Translations under genes and position numbers: made by a program
Source: Amycolatopsis rubida
GTDB taxonomy: Bacteria; Actinomycetota; Actinomycetes; Mycobacteriales; Pseudonocardiaceae
Length of the DNA: 64,000 bases
Assembly: GCF_900115345.1 (NCBI RefSeq)
Contig: NZ_FOWC01000025.1
Coordinates: 23,604-87,603, forward strand
Direction of reading: 5' to 3'
Notes under the pieces: generated by a model
The model's database searches: none
What the model was told of the DNA's origin: nothing
The model's input: the letters and a program-made list of their open reading frames with translations, nothing else
In this document: positions 1 through 9,068 of the stretch, piece after piece
Layout: each line of letters opens with the position of its first letter
Position numbering within the stretch: position 1 is the stretch's first letter

Positions 1-22
1 CCCAGCCCGCGATTCCGCACAT
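1..22 (-). CDS. asnB: asparagine synthase (glutamine-hydrolysing), N-terminal fragment
   Basis: Reading leftward from an ATG at 22-20, the seven codons before the window edge spell MCGIAGW. This is the hallmark start of class II glutamine amidotransferase asparagine synthases, in which Cys2 becomes the N-terminal nucleophile. A strong ribosome binding site (GGGAGG) lies just upstream at 29-34. The rest of the gene is outside the window, so the identity rests on seven residues, the ribosome site and the position. Another class II amidotransferase is possible. Confidence 0.6.
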
Positions 23-366
23 ACGAGACCTCCCGGAGTTAGTTAGTTAGTTGCTACAACTATTGGTTACTCAGGTGTAACACGGACCCCCGATCGTTGT
101 CTGCCCGAATTGCACTCTCTGTCCTTGATCCGCTACCAGCTGTGCCGCAAGTCACCCACCAACTACGGAAAGTCACGTGGCCCCGCTAACCCGGATGGCG
201 CTTGACGCAGTGGCCCGGGTCACCAGCCGTCAAGATCGCGTAAACGGCCCCAGGTCGCGGCGTCAAGGAGGCGTCAGGCGCGGGTGCTCACCCTCCGCGA
301 CGACCGCACAGTGGCTCTCGACCGACGGTCATCCCATGCCGGGTGACCCTTCCTGAGAGGTGCCTC
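23..366. promoter_or_regulatory. divergent intergenic region between asnB and the kdp operon
   Basis: This 344-base gap must carry the leftward asnB promoter and the rightward kdp promoter. The first 60 bases are unusually AT-rich and include a run of TTAG/AGTT tetranucleotides (37-53) and a perfect inverted repeat GTTAC-n6-GTAAC (66-81). Further right, TTGACG at 202-207 could be a kdp -35 element, and GTCAA-type words recur (about 202-285), but I cannot assign a convincing -10. No open reading frame with coding character is seen. Confidence 0.5.
66..81. promoter_or_regulatory. GTTAC-n6-GTAAC inverted repeat, possible GlnR box
   Basis: The perfect 5-bp arms and 6-bp spacer match the geometry of actinobacterial GlnR half-sites (gTnAC-n6-GaAAC). 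A related pair lies before amtB at 44188-44203. The site sits about 45 bp upstream of the asnB ATG. A glutamine-consuming enzyme is a plausible nitrogen-regulated target, but the assignment is inferred from spacing and sequence only. Confidence 0.35.
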
Positions 367-450
367 GTGGCGGATTTGCTGTACGCCCTATTGCTCATCG
401 GCGTGTTCGTGGTGCTCGCCGGTGTCCTGCGCGGGCTGGAGAAGCTGTGA
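367..450 (+). CDS. 27-residue membrane peptide preceding KdpF
   Basis: A GTG-initiated frame encodes a 27-residue peptide, MADLLYALLL then a hydrophobic stretch ending RGLEKL. It is essentially a single transmembrane helix with a short charged C-terminal tail. The ribosome-site-like GAGAGG lies at 355-360. Its stop codon overlaps the GTG start of kdpF, so the two would be translationally coupled. From memory, short peptides of this shape occur ahead of kdpF in other actinobacteria, but I know of no characterised function. A role as an extra KdpFABC accessory peptide is inference. Confidence 0.55.
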   Translation: MADLLYALLLIGVFVVLAGVLRGLEKL

Positions 451-548
451 GCGGCGCGGGCACCGTGGCCAACATCGTCGGCGGACTGCTGGCGCTCGGC
501 CTTCTCGGCTACCTGTTCGTCGCCCTCGTGAGGCCGGAGAAATTCTGA
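447..548 (+). CDS. kdpF: potassium-transporting ATPase subunit KdpF
   Basis: KdpF is a tiny single-helix subunit that stabilises the KdpFABC potassium pump. The 33-residue frame from GTG at 447 has one hydrophobic helix and ends RPEKF, the typical KdpF C-terminus. A second GTG at 465 would give 27 residues, closer to the usual 29. The start at 447 overlaps the stop of the upstream peptide (GTGA). kdpA begins two bases after the stop. The frame can be opened back to 360, but that extension is arginine-rich and looks non-coding. Confidence 0.85.
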   Translation: MSGAGTVANIVGGLLALGLLGYLFVALVRPEKF

Positions 549-549
549 G

Positions 550-2211
550 ATGAGTGACGTCGCGGCCGGCTTCCTGCAAGCCGGCGTGCTCCTGGTCGCC
601 CTCGCGGTGGTCTACAAACCCCTCGGCGACTACCTCGCCCGCGTCTTCTCCGCCGAGAAGCACCTGCGGGTCGAGAAAGCCCTGTACAAAATCGTCCGGG
701 TCGATCCGGACACCGAACAGCACTGGAAGACCTACGCCTCGGGCGTGCTCGGCTTCTCGTTCGTCTCGGTGATCCTGCTGTACCTGCTGCAGCGGCTGCA
801 ATCGATCCTGCCGTGGAACTTCGGCCGCGGGCCGGTGTCGCCCGCCGTCGCGTTCAACACCGCGGTTTCCTTCGTGACCAACACGAACTGGCAGTCCTAC
901 ACGCCCGAAACGACCATGGGCCACTTCGTCCAGATGGCCGGGCTCACCGTGCAGAACTTCCTCTCCGCGGGCGTCGGGCTCGCCGTGGCGATCGCGGTGA
1001 CCCGCGGGTTCATCCGCTCGCGCACCGACCGGCTTGGCAACTTCTGGGTCGACCTGACCCGCGGCACGATCCGCGTGCTGCTGCCGATGGCGTTCGTGTT
1101 CGCGCTCGTCCTCGTGGCGCTCGGCGTCGTGCAGAGCCTGCGCTCCGGCGTCGCGGTGACGAACCCGGACGGCAGCCGCAGCACGATCGCGCTGGCCCCG
1201 GCGGCGAGCCAGGAAGTGATCAAGGAACTCGGCACGAACGGCGGCGGCATCTTCAACGCCAACTCCGCGCATCCGTTCGAGAACCCGAACGTCTGGACCA
1301 ACGTCATCGAGATGTTCCTGATCCTGGTGATCCCGGTCTGCCTCACCCGTGCCTTCGGGCGAATGGCGGGCAACCGCAAGCAGGGCTACGTCCTGCTGTC
1401 GGTGATGGCCGGTCTGTGGACGGCGATGCTCGCGGTGATCTGGACCTCCGAGGCGCGCACGAACAGCCCGGCGGCGCTGGCCGCGGGGGCGAATCTCGAA
1501 GGCAAGGAACAGCGGTTCGGGATCGGCGGCACGTCGCTGTTCGCCGACACCACTACCGGCACTTCGACCGGTGCGGTGAACGGCGCGCACGACAGCCTCT
1601 CCGGGCTCGGCGGCGGGGGGACGCTGCTGAACATGCTGTTCGGCGAGGTTTCGCCGGGCGGTGTCGGCACCGGGCTGTACGGCATCCTCGTGATGGCCGT
1701 GATCGCGATGTTCCTGGCCGGGCTGATGGTCGGGCGCACGCCGGAGTACCTGGGCAAGAAGCTCGGCAAGCGCGAGGTCACCTGCGCGGCGATCTCGATG
1801 CTGGCGATGCCCGTCGTGGTGCTGCTCGGGTCCGGCATCGCCTTGATGATCCCGGGCACGCGCGACGCGCTCGGCAACCCGGGCACGCACGGACTGTCGG
1901 AAGTCCTGTACGGCTACGCGTCCACCGGCAACAACAACGGCAGCGCGTTCGGCGGCCTCACCGCGACCAGCGACTGGTTCCAGGCGTCGTTCTCGGTGGC
2001 CATGCTGCTCGGCCGGTTCGTGCCCATCGTCGCGGTGCTCTGCCTGGCCGGTTCGCTTGCCGCGCAGAAGAAAGTTCCCGAAACCTCGGGCACGCTGCCC
2101 ACCACCGGGCCGCTGTTCGGGACGTTGCTGACCGGCACCGTCGTCCTCGTCGCGGCCCTCACGTTCATCCCGGCGCTCGCGCTGGGGCCCATCGCGGAGG
2201 CGTTGGCATGA
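550..2211 (+). CDS. kdpA: potassium-transporting ATPase subunit KdpA
   Basis: KdpA is the potassium-binding, channel-like subunit of the KdpFABC pump in the inner membrane. The 553-residue product has the family's usual length and about ten hydrophobic segments. Selectivity-filter-like loops are visible, including NTNWQSY near residue 111, TNGGGIFNANSAHPF near 228 and STGNNNGSAFGG near 458. The ATG follows the kdpF stop by one base and the 3' end overlaps kdpB by ATGA, so the subunits are translationally coupled. Confidence 0.97.
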   Translation: MSDVAAGFLQAGVLLVALAVVYKPLGDYLARVFSAEKHLRVEKALYKIVRVDPDTEQHWKTYASGVLGFSFVSVILLYLLQRLQSILPWNFGRGPVSPAVAFNTAVSFVTNTNWQSYTPETTMGHFVQMAGLTVQNFLSAGVGLAVAIAVTRGFIRSRTDRLGNFWVDLTRGTIRVLLPMAFVFALVLVALGVVQSLRSGVAVTNPDGSRSTIALAPAASQEVIKELGTNGGGIFNANSAHPFENPNVWTNVIEMFLILVIPVCLTRAFGRMAGNRKQGYVLLSVMAGLWTAMLAVIWTSEARTNSPAALAAGANLEGKEQRFGIGGTSLFADTTTGTSTGAVNGAHDSLSGLGGGGTLLNMLFGEVSPGGVGTGLYGILVMAVIAMFLAGLMVGRTPEYLGKKLGKREVTCAAISMLAMPVVVLLGSGIALMIPGTRDALGNPGTHGLSEVLYGYASTGNNNGSAFGGLTATSDWFQASFSVAMLLGRFVPIVAVLCLAGSLAAQKKVPETSGTLPTTGPLFGTLLTGTVVLVAALTFIPALALGPIAEALA

Positions 2212-4301
2212 CCATCACGCAAGAGCGGACTCCGGAAGAGGAGACGCGGCACCATGTCGAAAACGCTGGCAGAGTCGGAGCCGGGGTCTTCAGCCCGAAG
2301 CAGCTGTGGTCGTCCATGCCGGACGCGCTGCGCAAGCTGAACCCGCGCCATCAGCTCAAAAACCCGGTGATGTTCGTGGTGTGGGCCGGTTCGGTCCTGA
2401 CCACCGTCTTCGCGATCACCGGCCCGAGCGTGTTCTCCGTCCTCATCGCGGTGTGGCTGTGGTTCACCGTCGTGTTCGCGAACCTGGCCGAGGCCGTCGC
2501 CGAGGGCCGGGGCAAGGCGCAGGCGGAATCGTTGCGGCGGACCAAAAAGGAGACCGTCGCGCGGCGGCTCACCGAGGACGGCTCCGAGGAGCAGGTGCCC
2601 GGCGTGGACCTGCGGGTCGGCGACCGGGTGGTGGTCGAGGCCGGACAGGTGATCCCGGGTGATGGCGACGTCGTCGAAGGCATCGCGACGGTCGACGAAT
2701 CGGCGATCACCGGCGAGTCCGCTCCGGTGATCCGCGAGTCCGGCGGCGACCGTTCGGCGGTCACCGGCGGCACCACGGTGCTGAGCGACCGGATCGTGGT
2801 GCGGATCAGCACCAAGCCCGGCGAGTCCTTTGTGGACCGGATGATCGCGTTGGTGGAAGGCGCTTCCCGGCAGAAGACGCCGAACGAGATCGCGCTGACC
2901 ATCCTGCTGTCCACGCTGACCATCATCTTCCTGCTCGCCGTCGTGGCCCTGCAGCCGATGGCGGCCTACTCCGGCAGCGAGCAGCCGGTGATCGTGCTGA
3001 CCGCGCTGCTGGTCTGCCTGATCCCGACGACGATCGGCGCGCTGCTGAGCGCGATCGGCATCGCCGGAATGGACCGGCTGGTGCAGCGCAATGTTCTCGC
3101 CACCTCCGGCCGAGCGGTCGAAGCCGCGGGCGACGTCTCGACGCTGCTGCTCGACAAGACCGGAACGATCACCTTCGGCAACCGGCGCGCGACCGAGCTG
3201 ATCCCGGTCGGAAAGTCCACTATGGACGATCTGGCCCGTGCGGCCCGGCTGTCCAGCCTCGCCGACGGCACGCCGGAAGGCCGCAGCATCGTCGAGCTGA
3301 TCGCCGAGCGGCACGGGCTTCCGGCCGCGGCGGACGACGGCGAGAAGCTGGCCGAGTTCGTCCCGTTCACCGCGCAGACCCGGATGAGCGGCGTCGACCT
3401 CGACGGCCGCGAGGTCCGCAAGGGTGCGACGTCGGCGGTGCGGCAGTGGGTCCGCGACCACGGCGGCGACGTGCCGGACGAGACCGAACGCGTCGTGGAC
3501 GAGATCAGCCAGCAGGGCGGGACCCCGCTGGTGGTCGCGGAAGCCGCGGGCGGGACGGCGAACGTGTGCGGTGTGATCCGGCTGTCGGACGTGGTGAAGC
3601 CGGGCATGAAGGAGCGCTTCGAGGAACTGCGCTCGATGGGCATCAAGACGGTGATGATCACCGGCGACAACCCGCTCACCGCGAAGGCCATCGCACAGGA
3701 CGCGGGCGTCGACGACTATCTCGCCGAGGCCAAGCCCGAGGACAAGATGGCGCTCATCAAGAAGGAGCAGGAGGGCGGGCGGCTCGTCGCGATGACCGGC
3801 GACGGCACGAACGACGCGCCCGCGCTCGCGCAGTCCGACGTCGGCGTGGCGATGAACACCGGGACCATGGCGGCCAAGGAAGCCGGCAACATGGTCGACC
3901 TCGACTCGAATCCGACGAAACTGATCGAGATCGTCGCCATCGGCAAACAGCTGCTGATCACCCGCGGCGCGCTCACCACGTTCAGCGTGGCGAACGACCT
4001 GGCGAAGTACTTCGCCATCCTGCCCGCGATGTTCACCGGCATCTTCGCCCAGCTCGGCGCGCTCAACATCATGCACCTGGCCACGCCGAAGTCGGCGATC
4101 CTCTCGGCGGTCGTCTTCAACGCGCTGATCATCGTCGCGCTGATCCCGCTCGCCCTGCGCGGCGTGCGGTACCGGCCGTCGTCGGCGTCCGCGCTGCTGC
4201 GCCGCAACCTGCTCGTCTACGGCCTCGGCGGGATCGCCAGCCCGTTCCTCGGGATCTGGGTGATCGACCTGATCGTGCGCCACATTCCAGGGATTGGCTG
4301 A
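2208..4301 (+). CDS. kdpB: potassium-transporting ATPase ATP-binding subunit KdpB
   Basis: KdpB is the P-type ATPase subunit that powers potassium uptake. The 697-residue protein shows TGES at 168-171 in the actuator domain, the phosphorylation motif DKTGT with Asp316, and the hinge motif TGDGTNDAP. Transmembrane segments lie near residues 54-92, 228-285 and at the C-terminus. The ATG at 2208 overlaps the kdpA stop. The same frame stays open upstream to 813, but that stretch is antisense-like arginine-rich sequence inside kdpA. Ser171 corresponds to the inhibitory phospho-serine reported for E. coli KdpB. Confidence 0.97.
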   Translation: MTITQERTPEEETRHHVENAGRVGAGVFSPKQLWSSMPDALRKLNPRHQLKNPVMFVVWAGSVLTTVFAITGPSVFSVLIAVWLWFTVVFANLAEAVAEGRGKAQAESLRRTKKETVARRLTEDGSEEQVPGVDLRVGDRVVVEAGQVIPGDGDVVEGIATVDESAITGESAPVIRESGGDRSAVTGGTTVLSDRIVVRISTKPGESFVDRMIALVEGASRQKTPNEIALTILLSTLTIIFLLAVVALQPMAAYSGSEQPVIVLTALLVCLIPTTIGALLSAIGIAGMDRLVQRNVLATSGRAVEAAGDVSTLLLDKTGTITFGNRRATELIPVGKSTMDDLARAARLSSLADGTPEGRSIVELIAERHGLPAAADDGEKLAEFVPFTAQTRMSGVDLDGREVRKGATSAVRQWVRDHGGDVPDETERVVDEISQQGGTPLVVAEAAGGTANVCGVIRLSDVVKPGMKERFEELRSMGIKTVMITGDNPLTAKAIAQDAGVDDYLAEAKPEDKMALIKKEQEGGRLVAMTGDGTNDAPALAQSDVGVAMNTGTMAAKEAGNMVDLDSNPTKLIEIVAIGKQLLITRGALTTFSVANDLAKYFAILPAMFTGIFAQLGALNIMHLATPKSAILSAVVFNALIIVALIPLALRGVRYRPSSASALLRRNLLVYGLGGIASPFLGIWVIDLIVRHIPGIG

Positions 4302-4302
4302 C

Positions 4303-4914
4303 ATGAACGTCTTGCTCAAGCAGACCTGGGCGGGCCTTCGCCTGCTCATCGCGATGACCGTGCTGCTCGGCGTCGTCTACCCGCTGGGCGTGTGGGCGGT
4401 GTCGCGCATCCCCGGCCTCCAGGGGCACGCCGAGGGCTCGGTGGTGACGCAGAACGGCCAGGCCGCCGGCTCGTCGCTGATCGGGATCGACCCGGTGCCC
4501 GCCGACCCCGCGCATGACCCGTGGTTCCACAACCGGCCTTCCGCCGGTTCGAAGGACGTGCTCGGGCCGGGCGACCCGTCGACGTCGGGGCCGTCCAACA
4601 AGGGGCCGTACAACGAGGATCTGGCCAAGGCCGTCGCCCAGCGGCGGGGCTTGATCGCGCATCGGGAGGGCGTCAGCCCGGCGGAGGTGCCCGCGGACGC
4701 GGTGACCGCTTCGGGCTCGGGCCTGGACCCGGCGATCAGCGTCGCCTACGCCGACCTCCAGGTGCTTCGCGTGGCCCGCAACACCGGGCTGAGCGAGGAG
4801 AGGGTGCGGCAGCTGGTCGCGGACAACACCACCGGAAACGGGATCGGCGTGCCGGGCGTGAATGTGCTCCGGCTCAACCTTGCCGTGCATTCGGCCGCTC
4901 CTGGCGCACACTGA
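4303..4914 (+). CDS. kdpC: potassium-transporting ATPase subunit KdpC
   Basis: KdpC is the periplasm/exterior-facing accessory subunit needed for KdpFABC assembly. The 203-residue product has one N-terminal transmembrane helix (residues 12-33) followed by the conserved extracytoplasmic domain, with SxxIGIDPVPADP-like and FHNRPS motifs and the C-terminal helix region RNTGLSEERVRQLV. It starts one base after the kdpB stop. Confidence 0.95.
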   Translation: MNVLLKQTWAGLRLLIAMTVLLGVVYPLGVWAVSRIPGLQGHAEGSVVTQNGQAAGSSLIGIDPVPADPAHDPWFHNRPSAGSKDVLGPGDPSTSGPSNKGPYNEDLAKAVAQRRGLIAHREGVSPAEVPADAVTASGSGLDPAISVAYADLQVLRVARNTGLSEERVRQLVADNTTGNGIGVPGVNVLRLNLAVHSAAPGAH

Positions 4915-4918
4915 CACC

Positions 4919-7477
4919 GTGAGCACCCCTGACACACCCCCGAAGCCGCGCCGAGGCGAACTGCGCATCTACCTCGGCGCGGCTCCGGGCGTCGGCAAGA
5001 CCTTCGCCATGCTCGGCGAAGCGCGCCGCCGCCTCGACCGCGGCACCGACGTGGTCGTCGGCCTGGTCGAGACGCACGGCCGTAAGAAAACCGCCGATCT
5101 GCTCGACGGGCTGGAGGTGGTGCCGCGGCGCACCGTCAGCCATCGCGGGCACGAGTTCGCCGAGATGGACCTCGACGCGGTGCTCGCCCGCGCGCCCGAG
5201 GTCGTCGTCGTGGACGAGCTGGCGCACACGAACGTGCCCGGCGGACGGCACGAGAAACGCTGGCAGGACATCGACGAGCTGCTCGAAGCGGGCATCGACG
5301 TGCTGTCCACGGTCAACGTCCAGCACCTGCAGAGCCTCAACGACGTCGTCGAGCGCATCACCGGCGTCACCCAGCAGGAAACCGTGCCGGACGAGGTCGT
5401 GCGCCGCGCGGAGCAGCTGGAGCTGGTGGACATCACGCCGGAGGCGCTGCGGCGGCGGCTCGCGCACGGCAACGTCTACCCGGCCGAGCGCATCGACGCC
5501 GCGCTGGGCAACTACTTCCGGCCCGGCAACCTCACCGCGTTGCGCGAGCTGGCGCTGCTGTGGGTGGCCGACCAGGTCGATGTCGCGCTGCAGCGTTATC
5601 GCGCCGAGCAGAAGATCACCGACACGTGGGAAACCCGCGAACGGGTGGTCGTGTCGATCACCGGCGGACCGGAAAGCGAGACGCTGATCCGGCGCGCCAG
5701 CCGGATCGCCAACCGGGCGGGCGCGGAACTGCAGGTCGTGCACATCCTGCGCGGAGACGGCCTGGCCGGGCTCGGGCCGACCGCGATGGCCCGCTGCCGC
5801 ACGCTGGCCGAAGAAGTCGGCGCGACCTTCCACACCGTGGTCGGCGACGACGTGCCGACGGCCCTGCTCGACTTCGCCCGCGGGGTCAACGCGACTCAGC
5901 TGGTCATCGGCACCTCGCGGCGATCCCGGATCGCGCGGCTCTTCGACGAAGGCATCGGCGCGACCGTGGTCCAGCAGTCCGGGCCGATCGACGTGCACAT
6001 GGTCACCCACTCCTACGCCGGCGGACGGCTGCGGGCGCGGCTGGGCACGAGCCCGCTGGCACCGTCGCGGCTCGTGCTGGGCTGGGTGCTGAGCATCGTG
6101 GCGCCGCTCGTCGCGACCGGTCTCGGCGTGCTGCTGCGCGACGCGGTCGAGTTCTCCACCGACGTGATCCTCTACGTGCTGGCCACCGTCGTCGTCGCGC
6201 TGGTGGGCGGGCTCGGCCCGGCCTTGGTGGCCGCGATCTTCGGCGCGGGACTGTTGAACTTCTTCTTCACTCCGCCGCTGTACACGCTGAACGTGCACAG
6301 TCCGCAGAACGTCGTGACGCTGATCGCGATGATCGTGGTGGCGGTGATGGTGGCGTTGGTGGTCGCTTCCGCCGCCCGACGGGGTGTGGCGGCGGCGCGG
6401 GCTCGGACGGAGGCGTCGCTGCTGGCGTCTTATGCGCGCACAGTGCTCACCAATCCGAACCCGATCGAGCGGTTGCTGGAGAAGGTACGGGAGAACTTCG
6501 GCCTCACTTCCGTGACGCTGCTGGAGAAACGCAACGGCAAGTGGGACAAGGTCGCGCTGTCCGGCGGGGAGCCGTGTGCCGATCCGGACGAGGCCGATGT
6601 GGACATTGCGGTGACCGCTGACGTGCACCTGACGTTGCGCGGCCGCGCATTGCCCGCGGCGGACCGCCGGGTGCTGGAAGCCGTCGCGGGACAAGCGTTG
6701 CTCGCCTTGCGGCAGCAGCGGATGGCAGCGGCCGCGGCGGCCGCCGAGCGGAAGGCCGAGGCGACCGAACTGCGCACGACGCTGCTGTCCGCGGTCGGCC
6801 ATGACCTGCGGACGCCGCTCACGTCCATCAAGGCGGCGATCGGCAGCCTGCGCGCGCCGGATCTTTCTCTGTCCGATGAGGACACTGAAGAACTGATGGA
6901 AGCCGTCGAGCTTTCGGCGGACCGGCTCGCCGGGTTGATCGGCAACCTGCTCGACTCCTCGCGGCTGGCAACGGGTGCGGTCACCCCGCATCTGCGGCCG
7001 GTCGGCTACGACGAGGTGGTCGCGCACGCACTGTCCAATGTGGATAACTCGCAGAGTGTGCGGGTTTCCGTGGACGCTCGATTGCCTTCGGTGCAAGCGG
7101 ATCCCGGCCTGCTGGAACGGGTGATCGCGAACGTGCTCGACAACGCTCTCCGGCACGGCGGCGGCGACGTTTCCGCGCGGGCGAGCGCGCATTCGGAGTT
7201 CGTGGAACTGCGGATCGCCGACCACGGAAAGGGCTTGCGGAAGGGTGCCGCGGAGTCCGCGTTCGCGCCGTTCCAGCGGCTGGGCGGGGACCGGGATTCG
7301 ACGCCGGGCGTCGGGCTCGGCTTGTCCGTGGCGAAGGGGTTCACCGAGGCGATGGGCGGTACCGTTCGCGCCGAGGACACTCCTGGCGGAGGGTTGACGG
7401 TGGTGATCTCGCTGCCGGCCTGTACCGGCCGGGAACTCGTGGAAGCCGAACCGGCGGAGGAGGGCGTGGCGCGATGA
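4919..7477 (+). CDS. kdpD: osmosensitive K+ channel sensor histidine kinase KdpD
   Basis: KdpD senses potassium limitation or osmotic stress and phosphorylates KdpE. The 852-residue protein begins at GTG 4919, four bases after kdpC. The KdpD domain carries a Walker A motif (GAAPGVGKT, 20-28) and a HEKRWQD segment. A universal-stress-like domain follows, then four clustered membrane helices (about 385-480), a GAF-like region, and a histidine kinase core with His628 in GHDLRTPLTS, plus N, G1 (GKGL) and G2 (GVGLGLS) boxes. The stop overlaps kdpE by ATGA. Confidence 0.96.
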   Translation: MSTPDTPPKPRRGELRIYLGAAPGVGKTFAMLGEARRRLDRGTDVVVGLVETHGRKKTADLLDGLEVVPRRTVSHRGHEFAEMDLDAVLARAPEVVVVDELAHTNVPGGRHEKRWQDIDELLEAGIDVLSTVNVQHLQSLNDVVERITGVTQQETVPDEVVRRAEQLELVDITPEALRRRLAHGNVYPAERIDAALGNYFRPGNLTALRELALLWVADQVDVALQRYRAEQKITDTWETRERVVVSITGGPESETLIRRASRIANRAGAELQVVHILRGDGLAGLGPTAMARCRTLAEEVGATFHTVVGDDVPTALLDFARGVNATQLVIGTSRRSRIARLFDEGIGATVVQQSGPIDVHMVTHSYAGGRLRARLGTSPLAPSRLVLGWVLSIVAPLVATGLGVLLRDAVEFSTDVILYVLATVVVALVGGLGPALVAAIFGAGLLNFFFTPPLYTLNVHSPQNVVTLIAMIVVAVMVALVVASAARRGVAAARARTEASLLASYARTVLTNPNPIERLLEKVRENFGLTSVTLLEKRNGKWDKVALSGGEPCADPDEADVDIAVTADVHLTLRGRALPAADRRVLEAVAGQALLALRQQRMAAAAAAAERKAEATELRTTLLSAVGHDLRTPLTSIKAAIGSLRAPDLSLSDEDTEELMEAVELSADRLAGLIGNLLDSSRLATGAVTPHLRPVGYDEVVAHALSNVDNSQSVRVSVDARLPSVQADPGLLERVIANVLDNALRHGGGDVSARASAHSEFVELRIADHGKGLRKGAAESAFAPFQRLGGDRDSTPGVGLGLSVAKGFTEAMGGTVRAEDTPGGGLTVVISLPACTGRELVEAEPAEEGVAR

Positions 7478-8172
7478 CTGCCGATCCAGCGGCGACGGTG
7501 CTGGTCGTCGACGATGAACCGCAGATCGTGCGGGCGTTGCGGATCAACCTCAGCGCACGAGGGTACAAGGTGATCACCGCCCACGACGGGACTGCCGCGC
7601 TGAAAGCGGTCGCCGAAACGAAACCCGACGTGGTGGTGCTCGATCTCGGCCTGCCTGATCTGGACGGCACCGAGGTGATCGCGGGCCTGCGCGGCTGGAC
7701 GACGGTGCCGATCATCGTGCTGTCCGCGCGCGGCGATTCGGCGGACAAGGTCCAGGCGCTCGACGCGGGTGCCGACGATTACGTCACCAAACCGTTCGGA
7801 ATGGACGAACTGCTCGCCCGGCTCCGGGCTGCGGTCCGCCGTTCGTCGGTCGGCGGGACGGACGGCGCGGAAGCAGTGGTGGACACCGGGTCGTTCACGA
7901 TCGACCTGGCGGCGAAGAAGGTGCTGCGCGAGGGGCGCGAGGTGCACCTGACCAAAACCGAATGGGGAGTGCTGGAACTGCTGGTGCGCAACCGGGGGCG
8001 GTTGGTGGCGCAGAAGCAGCTGCTGCACGAGGTGTGGGGGCCGTCGTATGAGACGGAATCCCATTATCTGCGCGTGTATTTGGCGCAGTTGCGGCGGAAG
8101 CTGGAGCCGGAACCGTCCCGGCCGCGCCACTTGCTGACCGAACCCGGCATGGGCTACCGCTTCGAACTCTGA
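7474..8172 (+). CDS. kdpE: KDP operon response regulator KdpE
   Basis: KdpE is an OmpR/PhoB-type regulator that activates kdp transcription. The 232-residue protein has a receiver domain with acidic residues Asp13/Asp14, phospho-acceptor Asp57 (VLDLGLPD) and the TKPFG lysine motif. A winged-helix DNA-binding domain follows (LTKTEWGVLELL to GMGYRF). It is translationally coupled to kdpD. A strong hairpin follows 19 bases after the stop. Confidence 0.96.
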   Translation: MTADPAATVLVVDDEPQIVRALRINLSARGYKVITAHDGTAALKAVAETKPDVVVLDLGLPDLDGTEVIAGLRGWTTVPIIVLSARGDSADKVQALDAGADDYVTKPFGMDELLARLRAAVRRSSVGGTDGAEAVVDTGSFTIDLAAKKVLREGREVHLTKTEWGVLELLVRNRGRLVAQKQLLHEVWGPSYETESHYLRVYLAQLRRKLEPEPSRPRHLLTEPGMGYRFEL

Positions 8173-8191
8173 CCCGGCCGAAAAGTCGCGA

Positions 8192-8230
8192 GGGGAACCC
8201 TGAGGGAACCAGATTCCCTCAAGGTTCCCC
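8192..8230. terminator. bidirectional hairpin, copy 1 of an intergenic palindrome family
   Basis: Arms of 17 bp (8192-8208 and 8214-8230, one mismatch) flank the loop CCAGA. It lies between the convergent kdpE and 8240-8908 genes, so it probably terminates both. The top of the stem (TGAGGGAA / TTCCCTCA) and the CAGA loop are shared with the hairpin at 36971-37021, while the lower stem differs. Confidence 0.75.
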
Positions 8231-8239
8231 GCACGGACT

Positions 8240-8908
8240 TCAGCGGCTGGCGGAGCTGCTCGGGTGGGTGTCCGAAGTGGACGCGCTCGGTGTGGACGAC
8301 GGCTGGCCGCCGGTCGAGCTGCTGCCAGAGCTGGGCGGCGGGCTTTCCGGGGGCGAGGTGTCCGTGGTCGGCGGGGTGGACGGCGTCGTCGGCTGTGTGG
8401 AGCTGCTCGGCGACGTCGTGGGGTGGCTGGTCGGCGGGTCGCTGCGGTCCGACGTGGTGCCCGGCACCGGGTTGCCGCCAGGCTGACCGCCGGGCTGACC
8501 GGCGTTCGGCGGGGGCGTGATCACGCTCGTGGTCGGTTTCCCGTCCGGGCCGACGGCGACCACCGTGGTCGGGGTCGGCGGGGCGGTCTGGCCGGGGGTC
8601 GGCGAGCCGGGGACGGTCATCGGGCCGCCGGGGACGGCGTTGCCCGGCACGACTACCTGGGAACTGCCCTGCAGCCCGCCCTGGCCGCCGCCGGTGGTGT
8701 TCGTCGCGGTGTCGGTGACCGAGCCGGGGCCGGCCAGTTCGGCGACCGCGGCGAAGGCGGTGGCGACCACGAGGCCGCTGACGCCCAGGATCGCGTAGCC
8801 GGAGCGGCTGAGCCTCCCGCTCGCGCCCTTCGGCGGAGCGGTGGGGGCAGCGCTCACCGCGATCTCGGGCGACGCTGAGCTTGGTTCAGGCCCGTCGGGA
8901 CGGGACAT
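8240..8908 (-). CDS. membrane-anchored Pro/Thr/Ser-rich protein of unknown function
   Basis: This 222-residue protein has about 37 cytoplasmic residues, one transmembrane helix (roughly 38-62, GYAILGVSGLVVATAFAAV), then about 150 residues of disordered Pro/Thr/Ser/Gly-rich sequence predicted to lie outside the cell. No catalytic motif is seen. The start is well supported by AAGGAG eight bases upstream of the ATG at 8908. Such proteins can be wall-spanning stalks or anti-sigma-like anchors, but nothing here decides. It is monocistronic and converges on kdpE. Confidence 0.7.
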   Translation of the reverse strand: MSRPDGPEPSSASPEIAVSAAPTAPPKGASGRLSRSGYAILGVSGLVVATAFAAVAELAGPGSVTDTATNTTGGGQGGLQGSSQVVVPGNAVPGGPMTVPGSPTPGQTAPPTPTTVVAVGPDGKPTTSVITPPPNAGQPGGQPGGNPVPGTTSDRSDPPTSHPTTSPSSSTQPTTPSTPPTTDTSPPESPPPSSGSSSTGGQPSSTPSASTSDTHPSSSASR

Positions 8909-9068
8909 GCAGGCTCCTTAGAAGGGGTCAACGCTCAAGTCGGGGGGCGGCACGGGGGAGCGGGGCTCCGGCCCCGGACGCCAGGCGGGAGGTTATCACT
9001 GCTCAGGACCCGTTCGCGCGACCGAGGGACGGGGCCGTCACCGTCCGCAGCCGGGCGCGTGCGGCAGG

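Noticed and set aside
360..548. 62-residue version of KdpF
   Set aside because: The first 29 residues are arginine-rich and non-membrane; KdpF proper begins at 447 or 465.
1914..4349. 811-codon minus-strand frame opposite kdpB
   Set aside because: Antisense shadow of kdpB; no recognisable domain.
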